Positions 1 through 13,026 of a stretch of DNA of 64,000 bases are shown here, one piece after another. Source of the stretch: Chamaecrista fasciculata (Eukaryota; Streptophyta; Magnoliopsida; Fabales; Fabaceae); the NCBI GenBank assembly GCA_003254925.1, contig QANZ01018231.1, positions 70,124-134,123 of the forward strand. The letters are read 5' to 3'. The notes beneath the pieces were generated by a model. It searched no databases, was not told the origin of the DNA, and was given only the letters and a program-made list of their open reading frames with translations. Position 1 is the stretch's first letter; every line of letters starts with the position of its first letter. A program made the position numbers and the translations under genes.

Positions 1-295
1 TATTATATGTAAATATTAAATAATTTATTGGTGTAAATAAAATATCAAAGATCAAAAAATATATTTTCTAATTTCTATATAGAGATCAGAGAGACTAAAT
101 TTTAGTTATAAGGACTGAAAATAGGTTTTCTTTTTAAAAAATTAAACCATATATATAGTCCTATTCATTAATTCAAGCATGCACGAAACTTTAAGATTTT
201 TACAAGGAAATAAGAATACGTATAATTAATAATTGGACTATACGATGCAAAAAGAGGGCAATATATATATATATATATGGTTATATATGACACAC

Positions 296-771
296 CCAAA
301 CAAGCCACAAAGAAATGCCATGAAAAGCACCCTCCAAGTCAACTTTGGCCTCTTGTTCCTGTTGAAATAGATAAAAAGAAAGAAAAAGGAAAAAGAAAAA
401 CCATAATAAGTTAGTATTTTCCATGCCCAAACTGGTCCACTCAAATTTCAAAGGACCTCTTAATTAAGAGGACTATGTATATATATATCCGAGATTGAAT
501 ATTCCAAAAATCTTAATTAATGAGAATGACGTGAATATATATTATATACTATATATATAGGAATTAAATAGGACCTTTCAAGAAGAAGTGCAAGAGGGAG
601 AGTGAAAGCAGAAGCAAAGAGAAGACGATAGGCAGTGGCAATTCTCATGCTCATTCCGTCGTTAATTATGGCGAGTTTGTACAACACATTCACCGTTGCA
701 AATGCTAATTGCACCATCACCATTAAACCCACTGCTTTCAACTCACTCAACACATTACGTAAATTCCTCAT
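296..771 (-). CDS. WAT1-related (EamA/MtN21-type) transporter, 5' part, gene A
   Basis: This is the first two exons of a minus-strand gene whose remainder lies beyond position 1. Exon 1 is 771-575 and starts at ATG 771. It encodes the family N-terminus with a first membrane segment (LMVMVQLAFATVNVLYKLA) and the AYRLLFASAF / LPLALLLER motifs, and ends at a GT donor at 574. Exon 2 is 358-296 (NKRPKLTWRVLFMAFLCGLFG) after a CAG acceptor and before a GTGTG donor. Family members have ten membrane segments in two EamA repeats and usually sit in the plasma membrane or tonoplast; WAT1 itself is a vacuolar auxin exporter. The substrate of this copy is unknown. Exon 3 is absent from 1-295, so the gene is cut by the window edge rather than visibly broken. 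Exon 2 is nearly the same as that of gene B, which suggests recent duplication. Confidence 0.87.
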
Positions 772-936
772 CTCTCTTTCTTTAAATTCTATATATATAT
801 ATATAAATTCTCACACTCTTTTCAACGTAACTTCAAGTTAATTAATAAGAGAAGCAAAACACAAGAGAGAAAGAGATATATATGTTATGGAGTGGTTGTT
901 GCGGATGGATGCAAGAAAGAAGCGCAGCAAAATTGG

Positions 937-944
937 TATTTATA
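937..944 (-). promoter_or_regulatory. Probable TATA box of WAT1-related gene A
   Basis: On the minus strand this reads TATAAATA, about 165 bases upstream of the ATG at 771. The other two WAT1-related genes here have a TATA motif at a comparable place, which supports the call. It is inferred from sequence only. Confidence 0.5.
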
Positions 945-2038
945 GGACACAAAGTTTTAATTTAGATAGACGTGGAGCCTACCCAGCTACCTCCTGTTTG
1001 TTTGTTTGTTTTTGCGTAGATATTCTTTTTTTTTTGGGGGGGAAGAAAAAGAAAGACTTGATATACCAAACATATATAATGTAGCATAGTAGCGTGTTAG
1101 ATTAATGTTTATTACCAGGTAAAAAAGTATACTTTTTGATAATTCATATATACTTTTGTTTTCTTTAATTTATTATAGTAGAGAAGATGTTTAAATATTA
1201 GATTAAAGTGTACAAAATCTTCATGAGCTTTAATTATTGAGCAAATGGATACTTGAACTTTAAAAAATGATAAAAGATTCTTTAAAGTTTAAACTTTTGA
1301 TTTTGTACAAATAATCCTATTTGTTAATAATTCATAGAAAAAGTTTATTCTTTTTAATTTTTTTTTATGATTGTTACATTTTAGATTGATCAATTTAAAA
1401 TTAATTATTATTATATTTAATAGAAATCAAAAGACTAATCTTTTATTTTATTTTTCAATCAAAATTTTAATTAATAAAAGATGTTATTTGCATAAAAGTA
1501 AAAGGTTAATTAAGGATCTTTTGCCACTATAATATAGATATTTTTTAAGGGTTGCATAATAATGAATATCATTATGAATTAATTCGATTATGATTAAGGC
1601 CTTTGACTTCCACCACATATATGAGACAATTATTGTCACAGCATCTTGGTGAACATAACATACATAAAAAAAAATTACATTTAACCACATATGCTAATTA
1701 AATTATTCTGTCCATTAATGGTAAAACCTACATAATTTTCCTACTTGATTATATATATATATATATTCCACATTGTATTTTTATGGGACTTCTATTCAAC
1801 ATTTCAAATATACAATATACAAAAACATCTAGAAATTAAAATGCAATGGCTAATTAGTGGCTCTAACCGGCTAACCCTACTTGTTAAGTATTAATAATTA
1901 ACTCACATAAGTTGAACTTAAATTTGCATCTTTTAACAAATAATAATACTAATTAGCTCATATAATTCTGCCCAAATAGGAAGAAAGTAAATGTGAGTAT
2001 CATTAAGGAATGGATAAAAGAATATGTATATGTATATG

Positions 2039-2072
<34 letters not shown>

Positions 2073-4132
2073 CGCGTGTGGTGGCATTATAATAACGAAG
2101 GAGAGGACTTTAAATTTGTTAGTGACCAATAATGAATATCACTATACAAGGTAGGTAGCATTGAAAAAGAGAGGCATATATGCTTTTTTGAAGACTTTGG
2201 GTCAATGAGGACGTCTTGCCAATTGGAGATTATGCTTTTAATTCTGCTTTATTTCATTACCTTAGTGTCCAGCTAAAAACAGAGAACCTGGAAAAATAAA
2301 CTTTTAATTCGACGATATGGTGCAGATTCAATTCATTATACACAGTCCTCAACACCATAATATACATTAGTTTTTTAATGTAGCATCCTCATTCCTTAAA
2401 CAGATCGATGGTCGTTCGTCAAATAATTGAAGAATTGAATACATGTGCAAATTGTGTATGTTCTGTATATTTGGTAGTTGCGCTTCATAATTTGGCCTTG
2501 TCTTGTTTTATTGCTGCATTGATATTTATTTGGATATGATTTGTTATTTATGTGGCTTGTTTTATGGCCCCGGCCCCTACGGCCTATATTTAAATATATA
2601 TATATTCCTTTTCCTTTTTCCCAAATATGATCAACATACATGCAATCCAAATTAGAATATGATATCATGATACAATTTCTTTCGTTGTCATACAGTAATA
2701 CTGATTATTGTAATATTCTGCAGCAAACCAAAAGCTAGCCACTTCAACAGAAGTGAAATTTGTCATCTTGTTAAGTTTCACCTACTTCTACATCATGATA
2801 CAGTGAATTAGCTTGATTAATCCGGTTTCTTTTTATAACTACTTCAAAGTGGTGAAAAGAGACAATTCACTCCTTGATGCTTGAATTTTTTTGTCATTAA
2901 AGATTTTATTAAAATGAGTTGATAATAAATAATACTAATTTTGCATTTCATGTATATGATACACCCAAATAATAATTAACATAAAAATGAATTTCTTCAA
3001 TACCTCGTCAAATGGACTAATATATATGTGGTCCACCCTTCTCACTATCAAATGAGTTCGACTTGTAAGTTGAGCTAGTTTATAGGTTAAAATCAATCGG
3101 TTGAGTTGTAAAACTGATTTGACAAAGAGAAGAACAAATATCTTAATTTTTCATGTCATATTTAATGGTAGAATTTGGACAAAATTTAAGAACTAAAGTG
3201 GAATGAAAAAAACTTTAGGGACTTAAACATAATTCACCCTATATTTAGAGACTAATATGAAGTTTTCACCAATATTATTATCTTACTTCCATAAAATGAT
3301 GAAATCATATGAGCTCTCATCATCAAGGGACTGTTTTGGGTAAGTTTCTAAAAAAGTATTTATATATTTTTCAATTAGAAACAAAATTATATATATAAAA
3401 GGACTTGGAGTTATCAGTATGAAATTTACTAATTAATAATAATTTGGTCTAGAATCATGTTAGTAACTAATTACAAAAGCATATTCTTAGTTTTTTTTTA
3501 ATAATTTTGAAAAAGAGATAAGTGAAAATATTCCTATTTTAAATATTAAATTTTCAAAAAAAAAATCCAGATAGGTGAGCCATATACAGAGATACACATT
3601 ACAAATTATTGGTGTAATGTGGTTAGGATAGGTTTGAGACTCAGAGATAAAGTTTACAATTTTTATCATGCAAAAATTGAAGATGATATTTATATGAAGT
3701 TATTTTAGTGAAATCATGTAATAATAAGTTTTAAGATACCGAATCACGTCAAACTTTTTTGTATGTTCTTATTGTCTTTTCTTTTTCTTTACTTTTATTT
3801 TTTTCACTTCCACTCAACATCAAACTCACCCTAATTATTATTGTAAGATTTTTATAAAATCATTGCTAATCAGTTCAAAACAGAGACAGAGAATATAAAA
3901 ACTAACAGCATATGTGAAAATTTTCTCCTAAGAAATTATTCTAATGAAAATAGAGAAAGTGCAAAAGAGTACTACTCTTCTCACCAAAACGTACACCCTG
4001 AACTTCAAAAGTCATTATTCTTTCTTTCTACTTTAATCTGGATTCAAGGCCATTTACAGAGTGCTTTAACATCACATATGTAATTGGGGCAATAATTAAT
4101 TAGTCATCACATTAGAGACAATAAATAATTTC
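945..4132. other. Intergenic region between WAT1-related genes A and B
   Basis: I see no gene in this stretch. It is AT-rich and has many stop codons in all frames. A compound microsatellite of TA, TG and CG steps lies at about 2025-2079. A short imperfect inverted repeat built on 'tacaaaat' and 'attttgtac' lies near 1210-1310. No exon 3 to 7 remnant of a WAT1 gene was recognised here. Confidence 0.6.
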
Positions 4133-5512
4133 CTATACACTAGGTGGTATATCATCTTCTGTCCTCTTATTAATAAGTTCTTCATAATGATTGCTTTTTG
4201 ATGAATCACCACTATCTTCAACCTCGGAAATATTATTATTAATATTGCTGTTGTTTCTGGTAATTTGGGTGTGATTGTTTTGATCAACAACTATAACAAG
4301 ATTAGTAATAGCTTCAGATTCAAGATTAGTAATAGCTTCGGATTCTTGATGAATGCTTTGATCTGATGTCACTAACTCGCTTATTGTTTTCATTTCTTTG
4401 CTCTTTCCCCATAACACCATGTATAGCCCAACCACTATCAGCGCTGCTCCAACCACACTACATGCATAAACATACAAAAATTAAATATATATATATATAT
4501 ATAATTAAGTAACATTATATAAATTGCTGGTTCATATATATTTATCATGTATGTTACTGCAAAATGATTATATGGTTTTATTTTGATATATATATATACC
4601 TTCCCAAGTAAAGGTTTTCATCCAACATCAAAGAGCCAGCAATGGCCACAAGCACAAGCAAGAGAGGGTTGAAAATAGAGGCAAAAAGTGGGCCTCTCAT
4701 CCTTACACACCATGCTATCACTACTACCATTATTCCTGAGCCTACAATCCCCTGTATACAATTCCACAATAAATTAATAATATTCATAATATAATTACCA
4801 AATGCTTATATCTATAGACATTAATTAGTTAATTAAGTAATAGCTAGGTACCGAATAAGCAGCTGTTAGAAACCTAATATTCCAATGCAACCTCCATTGT
4901 GTCCAATCCTTCTCAACACAAAGAGCAAACACAATAGACTGTATGGCTCCCATTGTAGACATCAACGCAGTGCTTGAATAAGGTGTTGGATAATCTTTGC
5001 TCATATTAGCCTGCTCTATAAATTAATCACATATTAAACACATATAGTTATTGAAAACAAGAATTAATATAATTAAAATATTAAATTGACCTGAATGATT
5101 AACCAAATTGCAAAACAGAAGCAGCTTGCTATTCCACATAGAACACCCAGCACTACTTTGCTGCCATGTGCAGATGAAACGTCGGCGTTTTGATGCAGAA
5201 GGTGAATGTGGAAGGACCAAATTTTAATTTCTATTCCTTTAACAAAAGTTAGAATCATTGCTCCTCCAATTCCTGTTATTGTTCCTAACACCTTCGCCTT
5301 CCCTGTTGCCTTCTGCAAATTCAATCTTTCAAGCCTATAGCAAACACACAAGAAAAAAAAAACTCACTTCAATTATATATTCAGCAGTCAAATATATTCA
5401 AGTCTAACTTTTAGACCATTTTATTGAGATTGGGTTGTAAATGTCTGTTTTTGAAAAGGCATAGCTCATTAATTATATTAATTCTGTCCTCACGTTGAGT
5501 TATGGTTTTGTA

Positions 5513-5545
<33 letters not shown>

Positions 5546-6292
5546 AGCTTATATATTGCATTGTAAATTATGGTCATTTAATAAAAAATTTAATTTATAT
5601 ATAATTAGAGGGAATGATAAAAATTAAAAAGTACCCGCAGCAAATAGCCAAGACAAAAGTGACAGCAGGAATGAGATTATAGACGGCAGAAGAAAATGTT
5701 GCTGATATTAAAGCCAGACCCTCAAAGAAAAGGTTTTGAAATAAACTCCCCCTGCATGCATGCAGCATAATTAATTAATTTTTTGAACAAGCATTATTAA
5801 TTAATTATAACTTTATCACATTAAACCTGTGTAATTTAGTTAGGTAAACTATATAAAGTACAAGAATGAAAAAGCCAATAATTAATTATATACGTAACAC
5901 ACACCCAAATAGGCCACAAAGAAATGACTTGAAAAGCACCCTCCAAGTAAACTTTGGTCTCTTATTCCTGCTCACCAAATCCTCAAGAACAGAGGAAGAA
6001 GCATATATATATATATATATTTCAAATAGCCAAAATAATCTTTTTATGTATATATAAAAAAGAGAAATGAAATGAAATAAGAAGAAAATTTTATGTACCT
6101 TTCAAGAATGAGAGCTAGAGGAATGGTGAAAGCAGAGGCAAAAATGAGACGATAGGCAGTGAGAATCCTAATGCTCATTCCACGGTTAATAGCAACCTTA
6201 TAGAGAACATTGATAGAAGCAAATGCAATCTGTACACTCACCATTAACATTGCTGGTTTTACCCCTTCCAATGCTTTCCCTATATCTTTCAT
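4133..6292 (-). CDS. WAT1-related (EamA/MtN21-type) transporter, complete, gene B
   Basis: The coding exons are 6292-6099, 5967-5905, 5751-5635, 5334-5091, 5010-4852, 4751-4600 and 4457-4133. All introns are GT-AG, and the sum is 1254 bases (418 codons with the stop). The protein has two EamA repeats (about residues 12-150 and 185-330) with about ten hydrophobic segments. Family motifs include NVLYKVA, GLFGGSLFQNLFFEGL, LTFVKG, YSSTALMS, LDENLYLGS and GLYMVLWGKSKE. The last ~90 residues form a hydrophilic Ser/Asn/Glu-rich tail that contains a doubled SEAITNL heptad. Its likely role is transport of a small organic solute across the tonoplast or plasma membrane; the substrate cannot be told from sequence. 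Gene A is its closest copy in the window and gene C is more distant. The ATG was chosen because it precedes the first membrane segment at the usual distance. Confidence 0.93.
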
Positions 6293-6396
6293 TTTTAATT
6301 AATTTTCTCACTAATTCAATTTCCTTCACACCCTCAAGACTCAGCTAACCAAAATAATGAGTTTGATGAGTTTGAGAAATTATTGAATGGCGCACG

Positions 6397-6404
6397 ATTT
6401 TATA
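6397..6404 (-). promoter_or_regulatory. Probable TATA box of WAT1-related gene B
   Basis: The minus strand reads TATAAAAT, about 105 bases upstream of the start codon at 6292. This spacing fits a short 5' UTR. It is supported by similar motifs at genes A and C. Confidence 0.5.
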
Positions 6405-9200
6405 GAGAGAGTTAAGTGTTCTTGTTATAATTACAATTTACCACTACTTAATGAGGAATATAATATAGTATATTTAATTAGCTCGGTTTCAAAAGTAGTG
6501 ATACATTTTAGAAGAAAAACACGCTCTTGTGTTGAAATGTGACGTGAGGTGAATCAACATTGGTCAATTCGGGACAAATCTCTCAATTTCTGTTTCAATT
6601 TGATTGTGGTTCTTAGTTTTTCTTCGAGTTGGAGGGAGTTGGACAATCTTCATGGTCACTTAGAATTACATGTTTTCTGCTTCGTTATTTTGGTCAAAAT
6701 GCTCACATTGGTCCTAAGATATGAAGTAAATTTTAAATTGGTCTTAAATATTTCATTTATTTTAGATTAGTCCTAAATAATTTATTATTATTATTTTTTA
6801 TCACAAATTACTAAATATAATCGTATCTATTTCGTTTCAAGCTTGAATATAATGTAACAAATTGAATAAAAAATGAACCGTTCATTTCTCATTACGTCTC
6901 TATAGTGAATTTATGACTTAAAGTGAAAAATTATAGAACCATATACAGCCGAAATAATTACACATAGTTAATTAGTCAATTCGTCTCCAAAAATTTAACT
7001 TGTGCGTATAGACAAAAAAACTTAATTACTAGGACATACATTTCAAAAACTTAAAAGTGATAAGTACTCAACTAAAAATTTTGAAACATATATACAAATT
7101 AAATAAATCTATAAAATTAGTAAAAATAATTTATGAAACTTGCACGTTTTATGAAACTCTTGATCAAGCCGTTAATTTTTTTTCTTCCACTACTGTGGAG
7201 TCTTTTGAACTGATCACTAGCTAATTTCTAATTAGACACAAGAGACAAATGTATATAATAAAATATATAGCTGCATGCTTGGTAAAAGTCAAAATCAATG
7301 TATTATTTTCATTAGCCCACATATTTTTTCATCTTCTGATCGAAGAAGTTGTGCAGTTTGTTACTTCAATGTATATGGCAATGTATTATGAACAAATTAG
7401 ATGATCGGATTACTTGCATCGACTTCTATAATTTTTATTTATGAACAATTATATCAGTTTTTTTTTTCTTTTGAAAACGATACAATAAGAAGACAATCTG
7501 AAGCTATAAAGTATTTTCGATCAATCAATTATATATAATTGAAACTAAAAACACAGTTGTGGTGGTTCTTTTTGTAAGGTATATATTAGTTAAATAAAAA
7601 TTAATTAATTGACAAATGAATTAGGAAACCACTAGACACCATAGTCATAGACCACTAATTAATATATAGCTAGAGTTCAAAATGAGTTTAATTACTTCCT
7701 CTTAAGGTCTTCCTTTCATCAATTTCAAACTTATTGCTCTATCACGTCTACAAACTAATAGGAATCAAAATAAAGCAAAAATGTTAGAGTATTATTATTA
7801 TTGTTTGTTGTTGTTGTTATTATTATTATTATTTTAAAGACATATTAAATAAAAATACATATAGAATCAACAATTATAGTTATTGAATATAATTTTTTTT
7901 GGTAGGTAATGTGGATTTTAATTAAGATAATTGTGCCATCGATTTAATTCTTAGAAGTCACTTATGAATTATGATTTTACATAGTCCTTGGATGGGCCAG
8001 GTTTTTTTTTTTTGCTTGGGGTCTTTGGACCCCGTTTCCTAACCCAAAAATATATATATACCATAAACTTCTCTTGGAGATTATGAGTGTAAGTATATTA
8101 ATATTTAATTAGGTTTAGTAAATTAGAAAGCCTTACTTCCTAAAATTAAACCAACTCTTTTTGTTTTAAACAAAGAATTATTTTAGTTGAACATAGTATT
8201 TTTAGTGAACGTATTATTCTGATAGATTATCCAACCAGATAAAAAATACAGCTAATACATAAAAATAATTAGAGGTAGAAATAAACAGACTAATCAAATA
8301 TCTTTTAGAACTTATTAAACATTATTATTTTACCTCTAACCTCTAAAATAAATAATCACCACTAAAATAGAAGTTTTCAAATAAATAGTTTAAATTAAAA
8401 AAAATAATAAATATAAAAATTAATTTTAGTATAATAGCCAATCAAAGTCTACACACACACACATTAGGGATGGGGGAAGATAATCACTATATTAGTAGTT
8501 CATAAATCTTAATTGTGTTAGTGAGAGTTACATTTTTTTTTATTTAATGACATCTTAACTTTTATACTCTGATATTGTTTTTAATTTAGATAATGTGAGA
8601 CTTTATTTGACTAATACATATGTACGGTTTATGAAGTTTCAGAAACTCCTTAATGTCATGCATGACATAGATATCTCATATACTCAATGGATAATGTTAG
8701 AAAAATATTGGTCGTCAAAGGCCATATTCCTTTGTTTAGGGACACTTAATGATAAAAGGGGAAAACTCCAAATGCAGTGTACCTAACAATATGTCCATTA
8801 ATTTTGTTCCAAAGAGAAAATATATGTCCATTAATGAACCTATTAACCCTGGTGACTTTAATCTTAATTTGGCGGACATTAAAATGCTTCAAGCCTTCAA
8901 CTGTGTAGAGTTAAAGGCTTCAATTCTTTTTTTTGGTTAATAAAAAATAATTTAAAATTTTATTATTTAATTTTTTTTTTGGTCTAAAAATTATTTTTAT
9001 TGGCAAATCTATTAAAACGTATTCATGATTTTTGATAATGCATGCAAAAACAGTATTAAGCCCAAAATCTCTTTTTGACTTTTTGTTAAATAGATTTCAG
9101 TTCATTGGGCCCAAAGTTCCACTTTAAATATATTAAGCCCAAGTCTAAAATTTCTCTATAGAATTAGAAAACAACTTCAACTATCAACTATTTTTTGAAA
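6405..9200. other. Intergenic region upstream of gene B, no gene seen
   Basis: The stretch is AT-rich and has no open frame that resembles a known protein. Around 6689-6900 lies one arm of a repeat with phrases such as 'attggtcctaa' and 'atttcgtttcaagc', also found at 32906-33405 and 47259-48152. Short simple repeats occur at 7795-7835 (ATT and TTG steps) and 8451-8462 (CA). A transcript-sized exon chain was not found on either strand. Confidence 0.5.
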
Positions 9201-9216
9201 AGGAGTAAACTAACTT

Positions 9217-10379
9217 TCCGGTCCCTGAATTTTGGACGCGGTGACAAATAGGTCCTTGAATTTTACACATTATACTAGTCGGTCCCCGAAATTTACAAAC
9301 GCCTAACTAATTGGTTCCTCCGTCATATTGGCATTACAAAAATGCTGACGCAGCCATAACGGACGCTGATATGTCCTATTATGCGCTGACGTGTCCCGTT
9401 ATGTCCACGTCAGCACCCGTTATATTAAAAAAAAACAAAAAAAAAAACTGTCACGTCATAAAATAGCGACACATGAACATTTTCTCATTGCACTTATAGG
9501 TCCTGACCCATTTTTATTCCATTATTCTCAATTCTCCCTCTTTTTCATCATTTTCATTTATTTTAGTCCCGAATCCTCAAAATAAAACTGTAAAGTGTCC
9601 CAAAAACTCTTTCAAACAATCCAATTTAGTCCCAAAATTTTTTTTAATCTTAATCTTCATCTTCCCAATTTAACATAAATCCCTAATTTTATTTTAATCC
9701 CTAAACCCCCTAATTTTTTTTTATCACCTTTTTCATCTTCATCAATTCATTTCATCTTTACCCCTAAACTCTAAAAAAAATTCATTTCATCATGATCATC
9801 CCCAATCGCACAATCCACACACCGATCCTCACTGAGCCCATCTCCATCGCCGTCACCGTCGCCGTCGCCGTCATCCGAACATTCCAGAACCAAGCCAACA
9901 CCACAGGCATCACCATTTTCGTCCCTATAGACTCTGCTTTCTCCTCTCTCTCCAATCTCACTCAACCGCAACTCAAGAATCTCCTCCTCTTCCACGCCTT
10001 GAACTTCTCTGACGCCGCCGGCACCGTCCATCTCAGTTCAGGCTGGTCTAATACCATGATTACTAGTGCCGTTTACGCCGCCGATCCTGTGCCATTCAAT
10101 GGATTGTGCGAAAGGGTGAGGATGATCGGCGGAGAGAAGGAGATAGTGAAGGTAATCGGAGGCAGAGTGACGCTGGTAAGGGAAGACGCCATTGAAAGCG
10201 TGTTGTGTTTGAGAGATGAAATTTCCTCAAGATATTTTGTTGCTTTTAGTCCCTGAATTTTTTTTTAGGGTTTAGGGATGAAGATGAAAAAGATGATTAA
10301 AAAAAATTTTAGGGGGTTTAGGGATTAAAATAAAATTAAGGATTTATGTTAAATTGGGAAGATGAAGATTAAGATTAAA
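9217..10379. mobile_element. Mutator-like element remnant carrying a FAS1 gene fragment
   Basis: The left end (9217-9430) has the 'gtaaactaac...gtccctgaattt' phrase and GC-richer repeats seen again, inverted, near 30400-30560. Inside, arms at about 9644-9790 and 10255-10379 are inverted copies of each other. Both hold 'ttaatcttaatcttcatctt' and the following ~100 bases with a few changes. Between them is a GC-richer open frame resembling a fasciclin domain. This layout (inverted arms around a piece of host gene) is typical of Pack-MULEs. The right end is cut by another repeat at 10381, so no target duplication could be read. Confidence 0.55.
9792..10256 (+). pseudogene. Captured fasciclin (FAS1) domain fragment, FLA-like
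   Basis: The open frame is 154 codons long with no internal stop. Residues ~38-110 match the FAS1 domain of fasciclin-like arabinogalactan proteins: TGITIFVPIDSAFSSL, LLLFHALNF and SSGWSNTMIT. These are the H1-type motif, the central His-containing helix and the following strand. The front lacks a normal signal peptide, and the end (after AADPVPFNGL) leaves the FAS1 fold, with no GPI signal or Pro-rich AGP region. Codons are GC-rich, unlike the flanks. Both sides are inverted repeats, so this is read as a transposon-captured fragment and not a working cell-wall gene. A chimeric transcript is possible because the frame is open. Confidence 0.65.
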
Positions 10380-10380
10380 T

Positions 10381-10492
10381 ATGTTGGACCAAAATGAAAC
10401 ATTTTGCTAATATTTAGGACCACTTTGAATATGTTGAAATATAATGGACCAAAATAAACATTAGACATACATTTATGACCAAAATGAAATAT
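10381..10492. repeat. Half copy of a 'ggaccaaaatgaaacatt' foldback repeat
   Basis: The sequence is closely related to the right arm of the foldback element at 48940-49468, with the same order of phrases (ggaccaaaatgaaacatttt, then ggaccaaaataaacatta). The partner arm is missing, so this is a solo arm that truncates the FAS1-carrying element. Confidence 0.5.
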
Positions 10493-11108
10493 ATATATAT
10501 ATATATATATAGTTGTTTCATCTTTCATGCATGTTTGAACTTTTTCTTTTATTTTTGTGGTAATTAAAAGGATGCATGGATAACAAGTGTGATCGACTGA
10601 AGCCATAGCCAAAACTCCAAACTTAAAACGACGTCGTCAAATGAATATTAAGCTCTCTGGAGATGGTCCTTCTTGCCTCTCATCAAAATGGCATGCATCA
10701 CACTGATCGGTATATTATTTCATCTTCTTCTTCTTCATCTTCAATTTCTATCTATCTTTTACTTATTATATTGTGCTTTTTCACGGGTTTAGGATTTAGG
10801 TACTTTCTTATATAATTAGTTGGGTTAGACTATAATGCAAAGGTTTGATTTTTGACATGATATGCAATGAGTCATGAGCCAATAAGATAATGACACGTGA
10901 AAGAGTAAGTTTTATGTAACTAGTGATATGACTCTAAAAAGATGATAACCTTAAAAAGAGTGATTAAAGTTCAAAAAATATAATTTACAATTTAAAGCTC
11001 TAAAAGGACGAGAAGCCCTCCTAATTCTCTTAATGATTGTATGCTGGGCGCACACGAGAAGTTCTTTTTGTGTCGAATTTTGATCATTTGGCAATTGAAA
11101 GATTTTTT

Positions 11109-11511
11109 AGGTTAAACTGTATTTTTGGTTCCATAACTTTAGTAAAAGTCTCAATTTGGTCCTAAAATCTTTTTTGTTGCAATTTTGGTCCCACAACTTT
11201 GGCAAAGGTCTCAATTTGGTCCCATACGTCTTTTTTTGCAATTTTCATCTCATAACTTCTGAAAACGTCTCACCGTTAGTCCCAAGCTGATTTTCATCCA
11301 TCACATAACTTCACCTATATATATTTGTCACGTCATTATCCAACTCAGTATCTAGATTATCTTTAATGACATATAATAGATGGAAATCAGTATTAGGACC
11401 AACGGTGAGACGTTTTCAAAAGTTATGAGACTAAAATTGCAACAAAAAAAAGTCATGGGATCAAATTGAGACCTTTGCCAAAATTATAGGACTAAAAGTG
11501 CACTTTAGCCT
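11109..11511. mobile_element. Foldback MITE, 'ctaaagtgcactttt' family
   Basis: The ends are inverted copies (left 'ggttaaactgtatttttgg', right 'ctaaaagtgcactttagcc'), and the two halves pair throughout as repeated 'ggtcccataactttt'-type blocks. A second copy is at 44542-44939 and a relative at 49711-50124. It inserted into the left arm of the 3.8 kb inverted repeat, and the right arm keeps the empty site. No transposase is present. Confidence 0.7.
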
Positions 11512-11566
11512 TTTTTTTAAAAAAAAACGATTAGTAATTTTGCATTACTAATAAAATTAATAAGAA

Positions 11567-11604
<38 letters not shown>

Positions 11605-12979
11605 ATATAATATATCATTGTGATTGTGTATGACGCTACATATGAGATTTTCTCAGATCAAATGATGTCATCTTGTAATAGGACTAATGTACAATCTTGG
11701 ATTTTTTTTTTTGTAAAAAACATACCTAGCTAGAAATATTGACGTTTATATTGAATAGTGAATACGTTAAATAAAAAAATATATATGGTATCTATCTTAA
11801 TCAATTTTAATGGTATTTTGATCTTAATTAATTTGTTTATTATCGAATGAAGTGGAGTTCAGCAAAAAAGGATAAGATAAAACTAATTAACGATGTAACT
11901 CATCTAAGTCTTCCCTTTTTTTCATCACATCGCTTTCACATAACATGCATGAATGCATGCATGTGACATCATAAGCCAAGAAGGCAAGAACACAACACTA
12001 ACTTCAAAATAGTACTTTGGGTGGATACTTAGTGTGTTAGTCCATCTGAATTTATTCATAAAAATTATTCCATATCTGATAAATATTGGATATAGATAAA
12101 ATGCAGGTGGTAAAAATTAAAAAAAAATTATCGAATGTCGAATAAATATAAATATTGTCTCATATTCGTCATCCCATCATTCTCTTAGCCTTTTCTTAAA
12201 GTTCTCAAATATCAAGTCTAGCTTCTTTTAGATAAGCACATAGTACTACTCTATCAGTATTTTGTTTACATTTCCTAATATGCTTTTTAGCTATCATACA
12301 GAAACAAATGAAATTTTCTAATTTTGGTTTGGTCATTATTGTATATAGTTTTTCACATGCTCAAAATAATGTGTGTATTCTCTCACACACACACACATAT
12401 ATAAATATAGTAGTTGACGGTTTATTACATTCTTGATTACAGTTGGTGGCATAAATTATAAATAAAGTATGAGGGGAGTATTACAAAATTTAAATTTGTA
12501 TCTATAATTACGCGAGTACCCAAATTAATTCTCACCCTTGAATCTTATAAAATAGTCAAATTTTCATACTTAAATTTAGGAGAAAATTTAAATTTATCTT
12601 TATTAATAAAAAAATATTTTTATTAAACTACTTTTACATCTAAAACTATAAAATATATATTATCAAATTATTATAATACATATAAATTATTTAATATTTT
12701 TTTCTTTATAATTTTATAATACATAAATTGTAAAATATTTTTTTATATATAAGAATAAATATTTATATTACATGTCGAGAATCCTCGTTTTCATTTCTAG
12801 ACTCATTTACTTTGAATGCATATCAATAAGACATTATTACTTTGACTACACTAATGAAAAGACTCTTCTTAACCTTCCCGAGCTCAAAAATAAAATCCTT
12901 ATCCGGCAACTAGCAACTATAAGCTCGCCAATGGCGCGTGTCTCAGATCTAACAGTACCACGCCCTTGCTTCTACCTAA

Positions 12980-13026
12980 GATCCTTCATTGGCACCATTT
13001 CTGTATTTATGGTGCCAATGAAGATC
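12980..13026. repeat. Short near-perfect hairpin next to the F-box fragment
   Basis: The stem is made by 'gatccttcattggcaccat' and 'atggtgccaatgaagatc', separated by a 10-base loop. Pairing is perfect apart from one bulged base. One arm is the end of the TIR1/AFB-like coding fragment (codons around FIGT) and the other is its inverted copy. Confidence 0.75.

Noticed and set aside
635-841. Plus-strand open frame over the first exon of WAT1-related gene A
   Set aside because: It is the antisense of the real exon and resembles no protein.
9771-10031. Minus-strand frame with Asp/Gly repeats
   Set aside because: It is antisense to the FAS1 fragment; the repeats come from a GTCGCC simple tract.
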